A stretch of 64,000 bases of DNA from Humulus lupulus (taxonomy: Eukaryota; Streptophyta; Magnoliopsida; Rosales; Cannabaceae). Made by a program: the position numbers and the translations under genes. The notes beneath the pieces are model-generated. The model was not told the DNA's origin. It ran no database searches and saw nothing but the letters and a program-made list of their open reading frames with translations. The stretch covers positions 227,909,409 through 227,973,408 of the forward strand of contig NC_084794.1 of NCBI RefSeq assembly GCF_963169125.1. Direction: 5' to 3'. This document shows, piece by piece, positions 33,734 through 43,768 of the stretch. Each line of letters opens with the position of its first letter. Within the stretch, counting starts at the first letter, position 1.

Positions 33734-35348
33734 TTTAGGTTTTAGGCCCTAAAAGCATGTGAAAGACATTTTATTGATTTAGATAAAAGTATATTTTTAT
33801 TATATTTAAATGTTATAATTATTGTTTGAATAATTTATATAAATATCAAAAAATTACATATTCATTTATGAGAATATGATCTTGTATGAGTACGAGGGAA
33901 TTACGATCATAAATAATGAATAAAATAGTCAGCAACATATTAAAGTACGAAATTTTCAATGAATAGTTGCTAGTACGGTTTACCAAGCATATGAGATGCA
34001 AGTAATCTAAATTCGGATAACTGATGTGGATAGACATATTGGTAACATATAATAGTGATTTTATATGGCATGACCGATGTGAATTAATTATCTTTATAAA
34101 TATACCGTTATCCATAAAGATTATCTTTTGATTATTCGTTAAGGTCTCTTGATATAATGAGACTAGTGACTTTTGTTTTGGAGATGCAATATCCTGAATG
34201 GTTGCGAACATTTATTGATTACACCAATGGACTACAAGAGAAAATCATTTAAATATAATTCTATAATTCTTAAAGTCAAATTTCGTATTTATAGTGGACA
34301 AATAATATAAATAATAAATAATATTATTGAATTAAAGAGTTTAATTAATAATCTGGTTTATTGGAGCTTCGTATTATAGGTCCATGGTCTCCAGGTTGCT
34401 TTTGCCCTACACTGTCAATGGTAAGGATGTCAAGGATGATTTATAGAAAGAATGACTAAATTTCAAAGGAATTAATTTTTCGAGGCAAGAAAATAATTAT
34501 GTGATAATTATGGGCAATTGATTAATTTTGTATTAATTAATTAATTAACTATATAGTTTTTATTTGAAATTTTTTTTATTAAAATAAATATTAATCATGT
34601 TTGGATTAATATTTGAGAGAGTTTAATTATTATCTTATAATAAGATAATTATTTAAAACTAATTGTTTTATAAGAAAAAAATAATTTTGAATTAACTAAT
34701 ATTAATTTTGGGATAAATATCTTGTGTTAAAATTAATTAGACAAACAAATGAGAAAAACCAGGGATAGAATAGAGTGGTGCCATTCACATCCCTATCCAT
34801 GGGATTTGAATTTTGAATATCAAATTAATTAATTTATTTGTTTATTCTTTTTTAAATATGATTTAAATTAAATAATTAAATACATTGTAACAGATCAGTT
34901 TTATTTTAATTAAATAAATATTAATTAAAATAGTTTATTTTTGTTTATAAACCTAAAAGAAATGATTCTTTTCTACGTCAGTTGTTTCTAGGCTGTCATA
35001 CTCTCTCAAAGAAAGAAACGATAGAATTATATAAACCTGAAATTCTAGAAGTTTCCATTGCCTTTCTCTTCTCAAACCTCTCTAGATCTCATGTGCTGGG
35101 TATATCAAGAGAGCCTAAAATCAACTTTTGAATCCTCTGTGCCCACACACGTGCTTGTGTGTTAGAGGAATGACTTGGAAGGCAATGGTGTGAGCTTTCA
35201 TAAGGATAGGAATATCGTTGATTTTACTAAAAGACTCAAGGACAATTGATAGGCTACGAGAGGTAATCAGGTATTAATGATTTTTTGAAAATCCCCTCAC
35301 TGCACATTTCGCTGCGTATTTTGATATTTTTCTAATTTAATACCAACA
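33734..35348 (+). repeat. Probable solo copia-type LTR
   Basis: It starts TTTAGGTTTTAGGCCCT (terminal TG changed) and ends AATACCAACA. Near its end it has the sequence pattern of the D-family LTR (TCTCATGTGCTGGG, GGATAGGAATATCG, TTTCGCTGCGTATTTTGA). Flanks TAAGT (33729-33733) and TTAGT (35349-35353) could be a duplication with one change. Moderate support only. Confidence 0.45.
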
Positions 35349-35353
35349 TTAGT

Positions 35354-36261
35354 ATTAACCTAAGATGCTCCCTAACCTTTTTCATATTTAATATAAAATA
35401 AATCTTCAAGAACTATAAACATAGCACCTATGGATATTCAAAAATGTATAAAAACCTTACCTCAAGAGTTCACAACCCCCTAGATCACAAATTTCTCTTC
35501 TTACACGTCCCAAGTAAGTCCCCCAAGCGAGTTTTCAAATATCCAAGCTTGATAGACTTCTTCTTACTTAGTGTTTCAAACCCTAGGCTAGTGCAAGTGT
35601 GTGAGAGAAAAATAGAGAATTAGAGAAAGCATTATGAGATCTAACCTTAACCCTAGTCTCTCACTAAACCTAATTACCTTTCTACCTCTTGAATCTTCCA
35701 TCCTTAGTAATATGCCTTTATTTTTAATTTAAACTTAAACTACTAACTTTCATAATCTAAAATTAATTAAATATCTACATAATTACTTAATTCCATTATT
35801 CCCCTTCTTCCCATAATTCTTCATAATTAAGTCCCTAATACTTGAAGGAAATTGTGATTTGTCACTTCCATTTAATTACATGCACCTTCGGTATTTTATC
35901 ATCAAATAGCATTTCTCAAGTCATAGTGTCACATAATCATACTGAAAAAATACATGTAACTCATAATTTCACAAAATTATGAAAATACCCCTCAAGAATA
36001 CTAAATTACCAAAATAAACTTCTTTAAGAAAAGCGAATATTACATATCTCTAGCTCCCTAAGAACATTCATTTTCTCCAAGAAACTCACCAAAAAATGTT
36101 TAACATGTGTGCATTTCAAAGGCTTGTTTAATCCCAAATTTCATTGCATTTTGTAAAAGATTCAAGCAACTTCGGGAATACTTGAACTAAATATTTTGGA
36201 CAGTGATACTCCCCATGAATAAGCCTTGGGTTCTTCATAACGATTTCTCTAACATAGAATG
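35354..36261 (-). repeat. Weak chromovirus-type LTR relic and flank of element B
   Basis: The stretch to about 36043 ends GCGAATATTACA, followed by TATCTCTAGCTCCCTAAG, which looks like a decayed version of the end and polypurine tract of element E's 3' LTR. Upstream, CTTACCTCAAGAGTTC and GTGTGAGAGAAAAATAG resemble the matching parts of such LTRs. Bases 36044-36261 hold nothing further recognised. Confidence 0.35.
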
Positions 36262-37025
36262 TGTTTACGCGGTTCTTCGCCAACAGGTAATTAAGAGAAA
36301 GAGAGGAAGGGATTAGTATCGAATGTAGAACCGTAACAGATATAAGATCTTAGTGAATGAAATAGGTGACTCAAGACACGTTTTTGAGTGGTTCAAAGGT
36401 TAAAATCCTTCTACTCCACTAGTCAATATTATTGATATATTCTGGGTATTTGGTTACAAAGTATAACTCTCCAGAGACTATTTTTTCCCACCCTTATCAA
36501 CTCCCAGAGTCTCCATATTTATAGGAGAAGGCACCTGGAAGTTGGTAAGGAGGTCATCCCGTGACCTTCTTATTTGTCATATCAACTCTGTGACATTCAT
36601 GATTAATTCCTAAACCTGACACATAAGTATGGTCAAATCGATAGGTAAGGAGATAATGGGCCGCACGGCCCAACCCAGTCGTAGGTGTCTGAACACGCAC
36701 GTTCCTGCAGCGTGTCCAAGAAGTCAGGGAGATATCGGACACGTGATGTCAGATATATGCACGTTTATCTTGCGTGTGTTGACTTTACAAGGGGTCATAG
36801 CCTCCATATCTATCTCGTACCACGAGTTGTGCATCTGACCCGACCTTCGGCCTTCCGATTCCTTGCTCCAGTCTTGGGAGTCTTGGCGAGTCCTTGAGGA
36901 TTCCTCGAGCTAAGGGGGGTACGACCTCAAGACAGAAGCTCCGACCTGGGGGATGTTTATGGACTAACCATGATTAGTCCGAAGCTCGGCCTGCTAATTA
37001 GCCCGTGGGAAAATCAGGGCGTACA
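36262..37025 (-). repeat. 3' LTR of element B (764 bp)
   Basis: It starts TGTTTACGCGG and ends GGGCGTACA. A minus-strand TATA box (CCTATAAATATGG) lies at about 36513-36525. The left flank GAATG matches the right flank of the partner LTR. Confidence 0.95.
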
Positions 37026-37040
37026 TCTGCCCCCCAAGCT
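37026..37040 (-). promoter_or_regulatory. Terminal polypurine tract of element B
   Basis: The minus strand reads AGCTTGGGGGGCAGA directly before the 3' LTR (TGTACGCC). The CTTGGGGGGCA core recurs at the same place in element C (52912-52926). Confidence 0.85.
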
Positions 37041-37291
37041 CCTGCTCGTGGTATATGACGTCGTATATAAGACCATAGTAGGGGCTTTTAGACTCCCACA
37101 CAACTCTTCGCATTCCACTCTTTATGCAGGCGCCTGATACGTGGCACATCGTGGGTGGTGACGGTACGTCTTACGAGAACCGCATTTAATGGCCTAGCCT
37201 ATGCCCAGCCGTCGTTTCGTATTTCGAGTGGAAGGCCTTGGATCCCTCATCAGGGCCATCCAAGAGCCTTCTACACGTGATCCTTCACGCA

Positions 37292-37299
37292 TATAAAAA
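37292..37299 (+). promoter_or_regulatory. TATA box of the antisense gene of element B
   Basis: GCATATAAAAAGGG on the plus strand lies about 230 bp upstream of a splice donor that precedes the antisense gene. Element C has a TATA box (TAATATAAATAACC) about 180 bp before the equivalent donor. Transcription would start near 37320. Confidence 0.6.
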
Positions 37300-37524
37300 G
37301 GGGGTGGCCACCCTACGCACGGGCCACCCTTTCATTCGAAATTTTTCAAACCTCTTTTCCTCTTTCCTCTCCATATTCCAGAAGAACGAAACCCTTGACT
37401 CTGTTTCTGCCATTTCATCGTTTAAGAAGCTTAGGCGCACGGATTTCTCTGAAGCTTTGGAAGCTACTACACCGATGAAGCTCCTACCAACGCAACACTC
37501 TCGTCTACCTCCCAGTCATACACA

Positions 37525-38026
37525 GTAAGTTTCCTGACCCTGCGCACTTTGAAAACATGCTACTGTAGCTTAGGTAAAAAATTTCACTCTAGCCGCATGC
37601 AAGGGTTTTCTGGGTTTTGTGGATATGGAGGGTGACAGCCCTTTTTAGTTTAGGGTATATTTGTTGTAGGAAATTGCTTTAGAGTATGGGTTTCAGGATA
37701 TTTTTTCTGGGGAAAATTTCTGGGTAGGAGTTTTGGGAATTTTGGGTGCAAAACCGGGTAGCTTAGGGAACACGCCTCATAAGCGGTTTTGTAATTTTCT
37801 GCCTATTGAAACTTTCCCCCCAAGGCAAATTCTATTCTGAACCCCCTGACACACGAATTCCGAGTAATCTGGGATCTGTTGGGAGTATATGCGCGTGTTC
37901 ACTGAACCGCGTGGTTCCACTCTCCACGAGCTGGGCTTACCTCAGCTCGTGCAAATAATAATTGCTTCTTCTTCCTGCTTGGGTCGCCTTTTCTAAAGTG
38001 TTTTCTTTTGTTCGTTGGGCGACCAG
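37525..38026 (+). other. Predicted 5'-UTR intron of the antisense gene of element B
   Basis: The donor ACACA/GTAAGTTTCCTG begins at 37525 and the acceptor TTGGGCGACCAG ends at 38026, directly before the ATG. Element C has the near-identical donor CACAA/GTAAGTTTCTC at 53310. A 5'-UTR exon of about 200 nt (roughly 37320-37524) is implied. Confidence 0.55.
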
Positions 38027-38699
38027 ATGGCTCCAAAAATGAATCTCCCTCAGAAGAACGTTGGAAGCTCGGCCTCCCAGCAGGAGAAAGGGAAGGCGGC
38101 GATGTCCAGCTCCCCGATCCCCCGTTTCGGGCCGGCAGTGGAGAAGGAGGTCGAGGTGGCCCCTGACGCATTCTTTGAGGCAGAGAGAATCATCTCAAAG
38201 ATAACCGATCAGACGAAGATTAACAAACTCTTCCTCACTCACAACATCGCGCTGGGGAAAGCCTCCGTCATTGCCCGACCTGCTGCGAAGGGCGAGCGGA
38301 GCTGCTCGCCGCTCGACGAGTCGTTCGCGGCCTGGAGTGGTGAACACTTTAAGGTAGGGGCCTTCCTTCCCCTGGATCAATACTTTGCTGATTTCTTGAA
38401 CTTCGTGGGGTTGGCCCCATTTCAGCTCCCCCCCAACTCCTACCGTCTGCTGGCAGGGTTGAGGTACTTATTCTAGAAGCATGAGTGGGAGGTCCCCACT
38501 CCTGCAGATATTTTATATTTCTTTTGCCTCAAAGCCAGCCCGGACCAGCGGGGGCGAGGCGACGGGTTTTACTATTTAACCCATTTTCCCAACACAGCGG
38601 CGGTCATCGAGCTACCTAGCCACCCTAACGATTTCAAGGACCAGTTCTTCATGTCGACTGGTTTCCAGAACTGCGAGCACCACTATTTCAATCGTCCTC

Positions 38700-38784
38700 G
38701 TAAGTTTCTCCCATCCTTAGCTCGCCTTTTAAGCGTTATTTTAGCTCCTCCCATACTCCATTCTGACTCAAACTAATCTTGCAG
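38700..38784 (+). other. Intron 1 of the antisense gene (85 bp)
   Basis: Donor CCTC/GTAAGTTTC and acceptor ATCTTGCAG/CC. The join C+CC keeps the frame (NRP-P-IFART). Confidence 0.75.
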
Positions 38785-39516
38785 CCATCTTCGCGAGGAC
38801 CGAAAAGTCTGTGACCCTCGAGGGCCAATATGACACGCTGGCGGGCTTGCCCCCCAGCGAGAAGGATTATTGCGCGCTCGTGATGGACGAGACGATGGTG
38901 TTCTGCAAGCTGATTTTTCCAAATCAGACCTTGAACCTAAAGAGGCCCCGGGGGCCGCCCCCAGCATGGGACACCAGACCTGTCATCGTGGAGGAGGTCG
39001 CGGAAGATGAAGACGAGGAGGACGAGGGCGACGAAGTTCCGCTCGTGAGGAGCAGGAAGAGGACTTTGGAGGTCGCCCAGAGGACGGGCGAGGAGAGGAC
39101 CCAATCCGGAGCAGCCGCGGGTCCTTCTGACCAACGTAACCCTTACTTGTTTAGGAGTCTAGATAGGGCCACTGCAGACCCCCGGCTGGCTAGGTTCAAT
39201 CCTAGGCAGCTCGTCCATCGCCACAGGAGCAATCCGGACCTGAACACACTTCTGCTCCATTGTGTCGACCGGCTTGTGCTGGATCACCAAGAGAGCCGGC
39301 CTAGGGGTACCGTAGTAGTAGATAATACCCTAGCCTTTAGGTCGATCCTATTCGAGGAGTATGGGACCAACCTACGCACATGGCCATCACTCCAGAGGGG
39401 TATCTATGCTCTGGGGCTTAGGCAGTATGTAGAAGAATCTAGCCCCGAGTCAGAACCGGACCCAGAACTTGCGCCAGTTCAGGAAATAATCGTCTTAGGC
39501 TCTTCCAGCTCGGTGG

Positions 39517-39616
39517 GTAGGGCTCCCTTAGTATTCGTATACTTTTTAGCGTTAACCCTTTGTCTTTATCTCTGTATGATTGCTAACTTGTAATAACCAT
39601 GTTTTTTGTTTGACAG
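39517..39616 (+). other. Intron 2 of the antisense gene (100 bp)
   Basis: Donor GTGG/GTAGGGC and acceptor TTGTTTGACAG/AA. The join G+AA gives Glu and keeps the frame into EEMSQPEDS. Confidence 0.7.
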
Positions 39617-40080
39617 AAGAGATGTCTCAGCCCGAGGATAGCTTGCGGGGCGTGGTCTTCGGAGGGAACCCCTCAGCCGGGCCAAGACAGAAAAGGCTCC
39701 GGGGTTCCAAGAGCACTGCTGGGGTCTCCACCAAATCTCCAGCAAAGGAGAAGGAGAAAACCCCATCAGCCCAGGTCGCGGGGACGATCCTTCCTGCTGC
39801 CGGAGCAGGACAAATGCCTCCACCGCCTCAGCGAGTTCCGCCTGCCACCCAGGACGTAGGAATGGAGATCGGGACTCCGTCTGTGGTGGCCTCCGATGTA
39901 CGCATCCCAGTCAATCCCCAGGACCTGGAGAAGATCCCAGAGGCCTTCCGGGGAACGGTGTACGAATCGGCAAACTACGCCGTTAGCCATATCTATAAGT
40001 TCACCAAGAAGGAACTCCAGACTATTGAGACAATGAGCCCGGTTGATGTTATGGACTCTTCAATGAGCATGACCCTAACG

Positions 40081-40166
40081 GTAAGCTGCACTATTCTTTT
40101 AAAGATTTTACCATTACACTCTGCCTTATTTTTCCTCTGAGCCAGTTTATCTTTCATTCCTCGTAG
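40081..40166 (+). other. Intron 3 of the antisense gene (86 bp)
   Basis: Donor CTAACG/GTAAGCTG and acceptor TTCCTCGTAG/GGTGTC, between codons, joining SMTLT to GVVTLHRS. Confidence 0.78.
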
Positions 40167-40817
40167 GGTGTCGTCACCCTTCACCGGAGCATCATCAGGG
40201 CCAGAACTCAGCTCGATGACATGAGGATCGAGCACCAGGCCACCCTTCAGGAGGTTAAGGCGACTAAGGATGCCTTGACGACCTCGAAGGTCGAGTTGGA
40301 GAAGACCCAGGTTGACTTGGAGAAGACCCGCTTGAAGGTCCAGGAGCTCGAGACCTCTCTTGGCACCTCGCAGGCAGACCTCGAGGCAGCGAAGACTGAG
40401 ATCCAGGCCGCCCAGGCCGCCCTAAAGGCCGAACGGACCACCTCGGAGCAGTCCATGCAGGATTTTTTCTATCACTGTTGGGTCTACAATCCGGAGGCTG
40501 ACTTCTCTTTCATGCCACCGAGTCTCTGGGCGCGCTTGCTGGTGAAGTTCCAAGCTCGCCTCGACAAAGAGGCGCTGCCTTCGGAGACTGGGGAAGCCTC
40601 TGGTGCGGCAGAGCAGGGTGAAACGGCGACCTCCAAAGGGCCGACTGACGGAGCTTAGGGCGCTTTTTCTCTTCTTTTTTTTTTTGCCTTTGAATATTTT
40701 GAAGTATTTTATGTAACCTTTGCATGAGGTGTTTTCACCTCGAGACAATTTTCCTTACACCTTTAACTTATATTTTTTCATGCTTTTGGCTACAATATAT
40801 ATATATATCTTTTTTAT

Positions 40818-41400
40818 AAACTTAGTTCGTGTTAACCGCTATTTATATCTCGAGCTCTTTGAAAAGAATAGCGATAAATAGATTTACATCAACTTCTAAG
40901 TTTTATGACCCAGTTAAAACTAGGAACTTATTTAGAAAACTTAGTTCGTGTTAACTTCTATCCGTATCTCGAGCTCTTTAAGAAGAACAACGAGAAATAG
41001 ATTTAAATCAACTTCTAAGTTTTATGACCCGGTTAAAACCAGGAGCTTATTTAGAAAACTTAGTTCGTGTTAACTTTTATCCATATCTCAAGCTCTTTAA
41101 GAAGAACAAGGAGAAATAGATTGAAATCAACCTCTAAGTTTTATGACCCGGTTAAAACCAGGAGCTTATTTAGAAAACTTAGTTCGTGTTAACTTTTATC
41201 CATATCTCAAGTTCTTTAAGAAGAACAAGGAGAAATAGATTTAAATCAACCTCTAAGTTTTATGACCCGGTTAAAACCAGGATAGGACTTAGTTAGCGTT
41301 AACCCTTATCCATATCTCGAGCTCTTTAAGAAGAGCAACGATCCATAGATAAGGATCAACATCTAAGTCGTTAAGGAGACCTGGTTATATCCAGGTACCA
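40818..41400. repeat. 119-bp tandem repeat array between antisense gene and pol
   Basis: AAACTTAGTTCGTGTTAAC starts copies at 40818, 40937, 41056 and 41175, exactly 119 bp apart. A fifth, shortened copy starts near 41285 and runs into a degenerate end. Each unit contains a CTCGAGCTCTTT-AAGAAGAAC segment, an AAATAGATTTAAATCAAC segment and a GACCCGGTTAAAACCAGG segment. The array separates the 3' ends of two converging transcription units. Confidence 0.88.
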
Positions 41401-41415
41401 TATGCCCCCCAAGTA
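41400..41415 (-). promoter_or_regulatory. Second, internal polypurine-tract-like motif of element B
   Basis: The minus strand reads TACTTGGGGGGCATAT, sharing CTTGGGGGGCA with the terminal tract at 37026-37040. It lies about 110 bp after the integrase stop. Element C has the equivalent CACTTTGGGGGCATA at 56748-56762, also just after pol. Confidence 0.65.
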
Positions 41416-41524
41416 ACTGGGAAAGGGTCTTTCGTGGTTACTTTAAGATTACAATTGCAAATATGCGTAAAAAGCTTATTTTTATTAATACATAGAAAGT
41501 GGCTTTCCAGGCCTTACAAGTGGA

Positions 41525-42535
41525 TCATTGATAATATTTCTTTAAGTGGATGGCGTTCCAAGTCCGTGGGACGGTCCCTCCATCAAGTCGAGATAACTTA
41601 TAAGTTCCCTCCTTGATGACTTCGATGACCTAGTAGGGTCCTTCCCAGTTCGGTCCCAAGACTCCATCTTTGGGATCTTTTCCAGCCAGGAAAACTCTCC
41701 TTAGGACCAAGTCGCCAACGCTAAAGGCGCGTTTTTTGACCTTGGTGTTAAAGTAGCGAGTGATCTTCTGCTGATAATGGGCGAGCTGGAGTTGCGAATC
41801 CTCTCGCCTTTCATCAACTAGGTCTAGGGAATGGCATAGGAGCTCATGGTTCCGACCTTGGTCGTAGGACTGGACTCTATGTGACAAAACCTTAACCTCC
41901 ACGGGGAGGACTGCTTCACTCCCGAAGGTTAGGGAGAAAGGAGTATGACCCGTAGGAGTCCGATGCGAGGTTCGGTATGCCCATAGGACCTGGGGGAGCT
42001 GTTCCGGCCAGACTCCCTTTGCTTCATCTAATCTTTTCTTGAGGCTCGCCTTTAGAGTCTTGTTGACGGCCTTGACTTGGCCGTTCGCTTGAGGATAGGC
42101 CACGGAAGAGAAGCTTTTCACAATTCCATGCCTTTCACAAAACTCGGTGAACAGGTCGCTGTCGAACTAAGTGCCGTTATCGGAGACGATCTTCTTGGGC
42201 AGGCCGAATCGACAGATGATGCTTTTAACCACGAAGTCAAGCACATTTTTAGATGTGATTGTTGCCAACGGCTCTGCCTCGGCCCACTTAGTGAAGTAGT
42301 CGATGGCGACCACGGCGTAACGGACCCCGCCCTTTCCAGTGGGCAGGGCGCCCACTAAGTCTATTCCCCAAACGGCAAACGGCCAAGGGGCCGAGATCAT
42401 TTTTAGCTCGACTGGAGGAGCTCGGGTAACTGCAGCGAATCGCTAGCATTTGCCGCAGCTCTTTACGTATGAAATCGAGTCTTTGGACAGAGTCGGCCAA
42501 TAATAACCTTGCCTGAGAACCTTTAAGGCCAAGCT
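41525..42535 (-). pseudogene. pol: Element B integrase
   Basis: In frame with the rest of pol and ending at TGA 41525-41527 (HLKKYYQ). It contains the zinc region remnant (SCGKC*RFA), the core with WGIDLVGALP and IVSDNGT*FDS, and the third site QANGQVKAVNK, where K replaces the catalytic glutamate (element C has QANGQVEAANK). In-frame TAG codons occur at 42443-42445, 42167-42169 and 41630-41632. In the paralogue C the first and last of these positions are Q. The C-terminal module (VGDLVLRRVFLAGKDPKDG, GTYKLSRLDGG) follows. Confidence 0.88.
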
Positions 42536-43690
42536 TTACCCCCCAGTGTGGTCTCCGCAGAATCCTTCGTGAATTTCCTGCAGGATGGCCTTCGCTTCAC
42601 TTGGAAGAACGCACCGGAGGAGAGGTAAAGAGTGCCCACGTCGGTACAACACTCCATCGACTATCGTATATCTCAGAGCTTGATATAGGACTCGCCGCGC
42701 GTCATTACGTCCCTCAGGCAGCTTGCCCTCAACGAGATATTCAAGAATGGGGGTGATCCAGGTCGGCCTAGCGTCAATCATCTCGACCTCTACCCGATAT
42801 CCTTCTATACTTGGTTTTTCCAAGAATTCTATTGGCACCAACCCCAGGGTCTCTGTCTCTCCCGAGGTGGCGAGCTTAGCAATAGCATCTGCATTGGTGT
42901 TCTGTTCTCGAGGTATCTGTTCGATCGATCCTCGCCCAAACGCGGGCAGCTCGGCTTTTACTTTCGCCAAATAAGAGGCCATCATGGGTCCTCGTGCCTG
43001 ATATTCGCCCAAGACCTGGTTAACCACGAGCTGGGAGTCACTGAAGCACTGGACGGAGCTCGCCTTTAACTCCCTGGCTATCCTTAGGCCGGCCAGTGAA
43101 GCTTCGTATTCCGCCTCGTTGTTGGAGGCCTTGAACCCGAACCTTAGCGCCGAGTAGAACCTATGTCCCTCGGGGGATATCAGAATGATTCCGGCCCCGG
43201 AGCCGTTTTCGTTGGATGAACCATCTACAAAGATCTTCCACAACAATTGGGGCGAGGTGAGCTGAGATGAGTCCTCTGCTGGATTCTCCTGGAATCCCGT
43301 GCATTCTGCCACAAAGTCGGCCAAGGCCTGACTTTTTATGGCAGTTCGTGGAGTATAGAAAATATCGAACTGACTGAGTTCGACCGCCCACTTTAACAAA
43401 CGCCCTGATGCTTCAGGCTTTTGCAAAACCTGCCTTAGAGGTTGATCGGTCATGACGTGTACCGAGTGAGATTGGAAGTACGGCCTGAGCTTTCGCGAGG
43501 CCGTGATTAGGCAGAACGCCAATTTTTCCATCAGCGGGTATCGTGATTCTGCCCCGAAGAGTCTCTTGCTGATGTAATAGACTGGCTTCTGAACTTGGTC
43601 CTCTTCTCGTACTAGGACGGTGCTAGCCGCGTCCTCAGTGACGGCCAGGTAGAGGAAAAGAGGCTTTCCTGCCTTGGGCTTGGATAGCAC
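42536..43690 (-). pseudogene. pol: Element B RNase H and second, archaeal-type RNase H
   Basis: The frame is open for 384 codons. The first third is the gypsy RNase H remnant (LFLYLAVTEDAASTVLVREE, PVYYISKRLFGAESRYP), which has lost catalytic residues. The second domain is complete: IFVDGSSNENGSGAG, ASNNEAEYEASLAG, VQCFSDSQLVVNQV and NTNADAIAKLA provide the D-E-D-D set. Such a dual RNase H arrangement marks Tat elements; the second copy is thought to have been acquired. The frame ends at TAA 42536-42538, where element C has Q (GGQILSKN). Confidence 0.92.
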
Positions 43691-43768
43691 AGGTGGTTTA
43701 GCCAGATGTGCCTTCAGGTCGAGGAATGCGCTTTCGCATTCTACTGTCCATTCAAACTTCTTGTTTCC

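Larger units (their letters stand above)
38027..40658 (+). pseudogene. Four-exon antisense accessory gene of element B
   Basis: Exons 38027-38699, 38785-39516, 39617-40080 and 40167-40658 join in phase across GT-AG introns of 85, 100 and 86 bp. They give about 786 codons from ATG (MAPKMNLPQKNVGSS) to TAG, with one in-frame stop (TAG at 38474-38476). Exon 1 holds a conserved domain (FLNFVGLAPFQLPPNSYRLL, GFYYLTHFPNTAAVIELPSH) resembling proteins annotated as putative gypsy-type transposon/transposase. Exon 2 has an acidic patch (EDEDEEDEGDEVP). Exon 3 is Pro-rich with a conserved end. Exon 4 is a long coiled coil ending in a conserved FFYHCWVYNPEADFSFM motif. It is transcribed against gag-pol. 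Antisense ORFs are known in the Tat lineage; the function of this product is unknown. Confidence 0.78.

Noticed and set aside
33846..34211. 121-codon minus-strand frame
   Set aside because: It lies within a probable solo LTR, is AT-driven in composition and shows no recognisable motif.
36629..36838. Frame repeated at 48255-48446
   Set aside because: Both copies lie at the same place in the two LTRs of element B; LTR sequence explains the repetition.
37238..37528. 96-codon plus-strand frame as an upstream coding exon of the antisense gene
   Set aside because: It has no ATG near its start, and its only late ATG (37472) would join out of frame with the 38027 exon. It is better read as the 5'-UTR exon.
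38027..40658. Antisense gene as a captured host gene
   Set aside because: Homologues occur at the same place and orientation in three Tat elements of different age here, so inheritance within the lineage is the better explanation. A host origin in the distant past is not excluded.
40818..41400. Regular repeats as a CRISPR array
   Set aside because: The period is 119 bp with no unique spacers, and the sequence is a plant retrotransposon; this is a plain tandem array.
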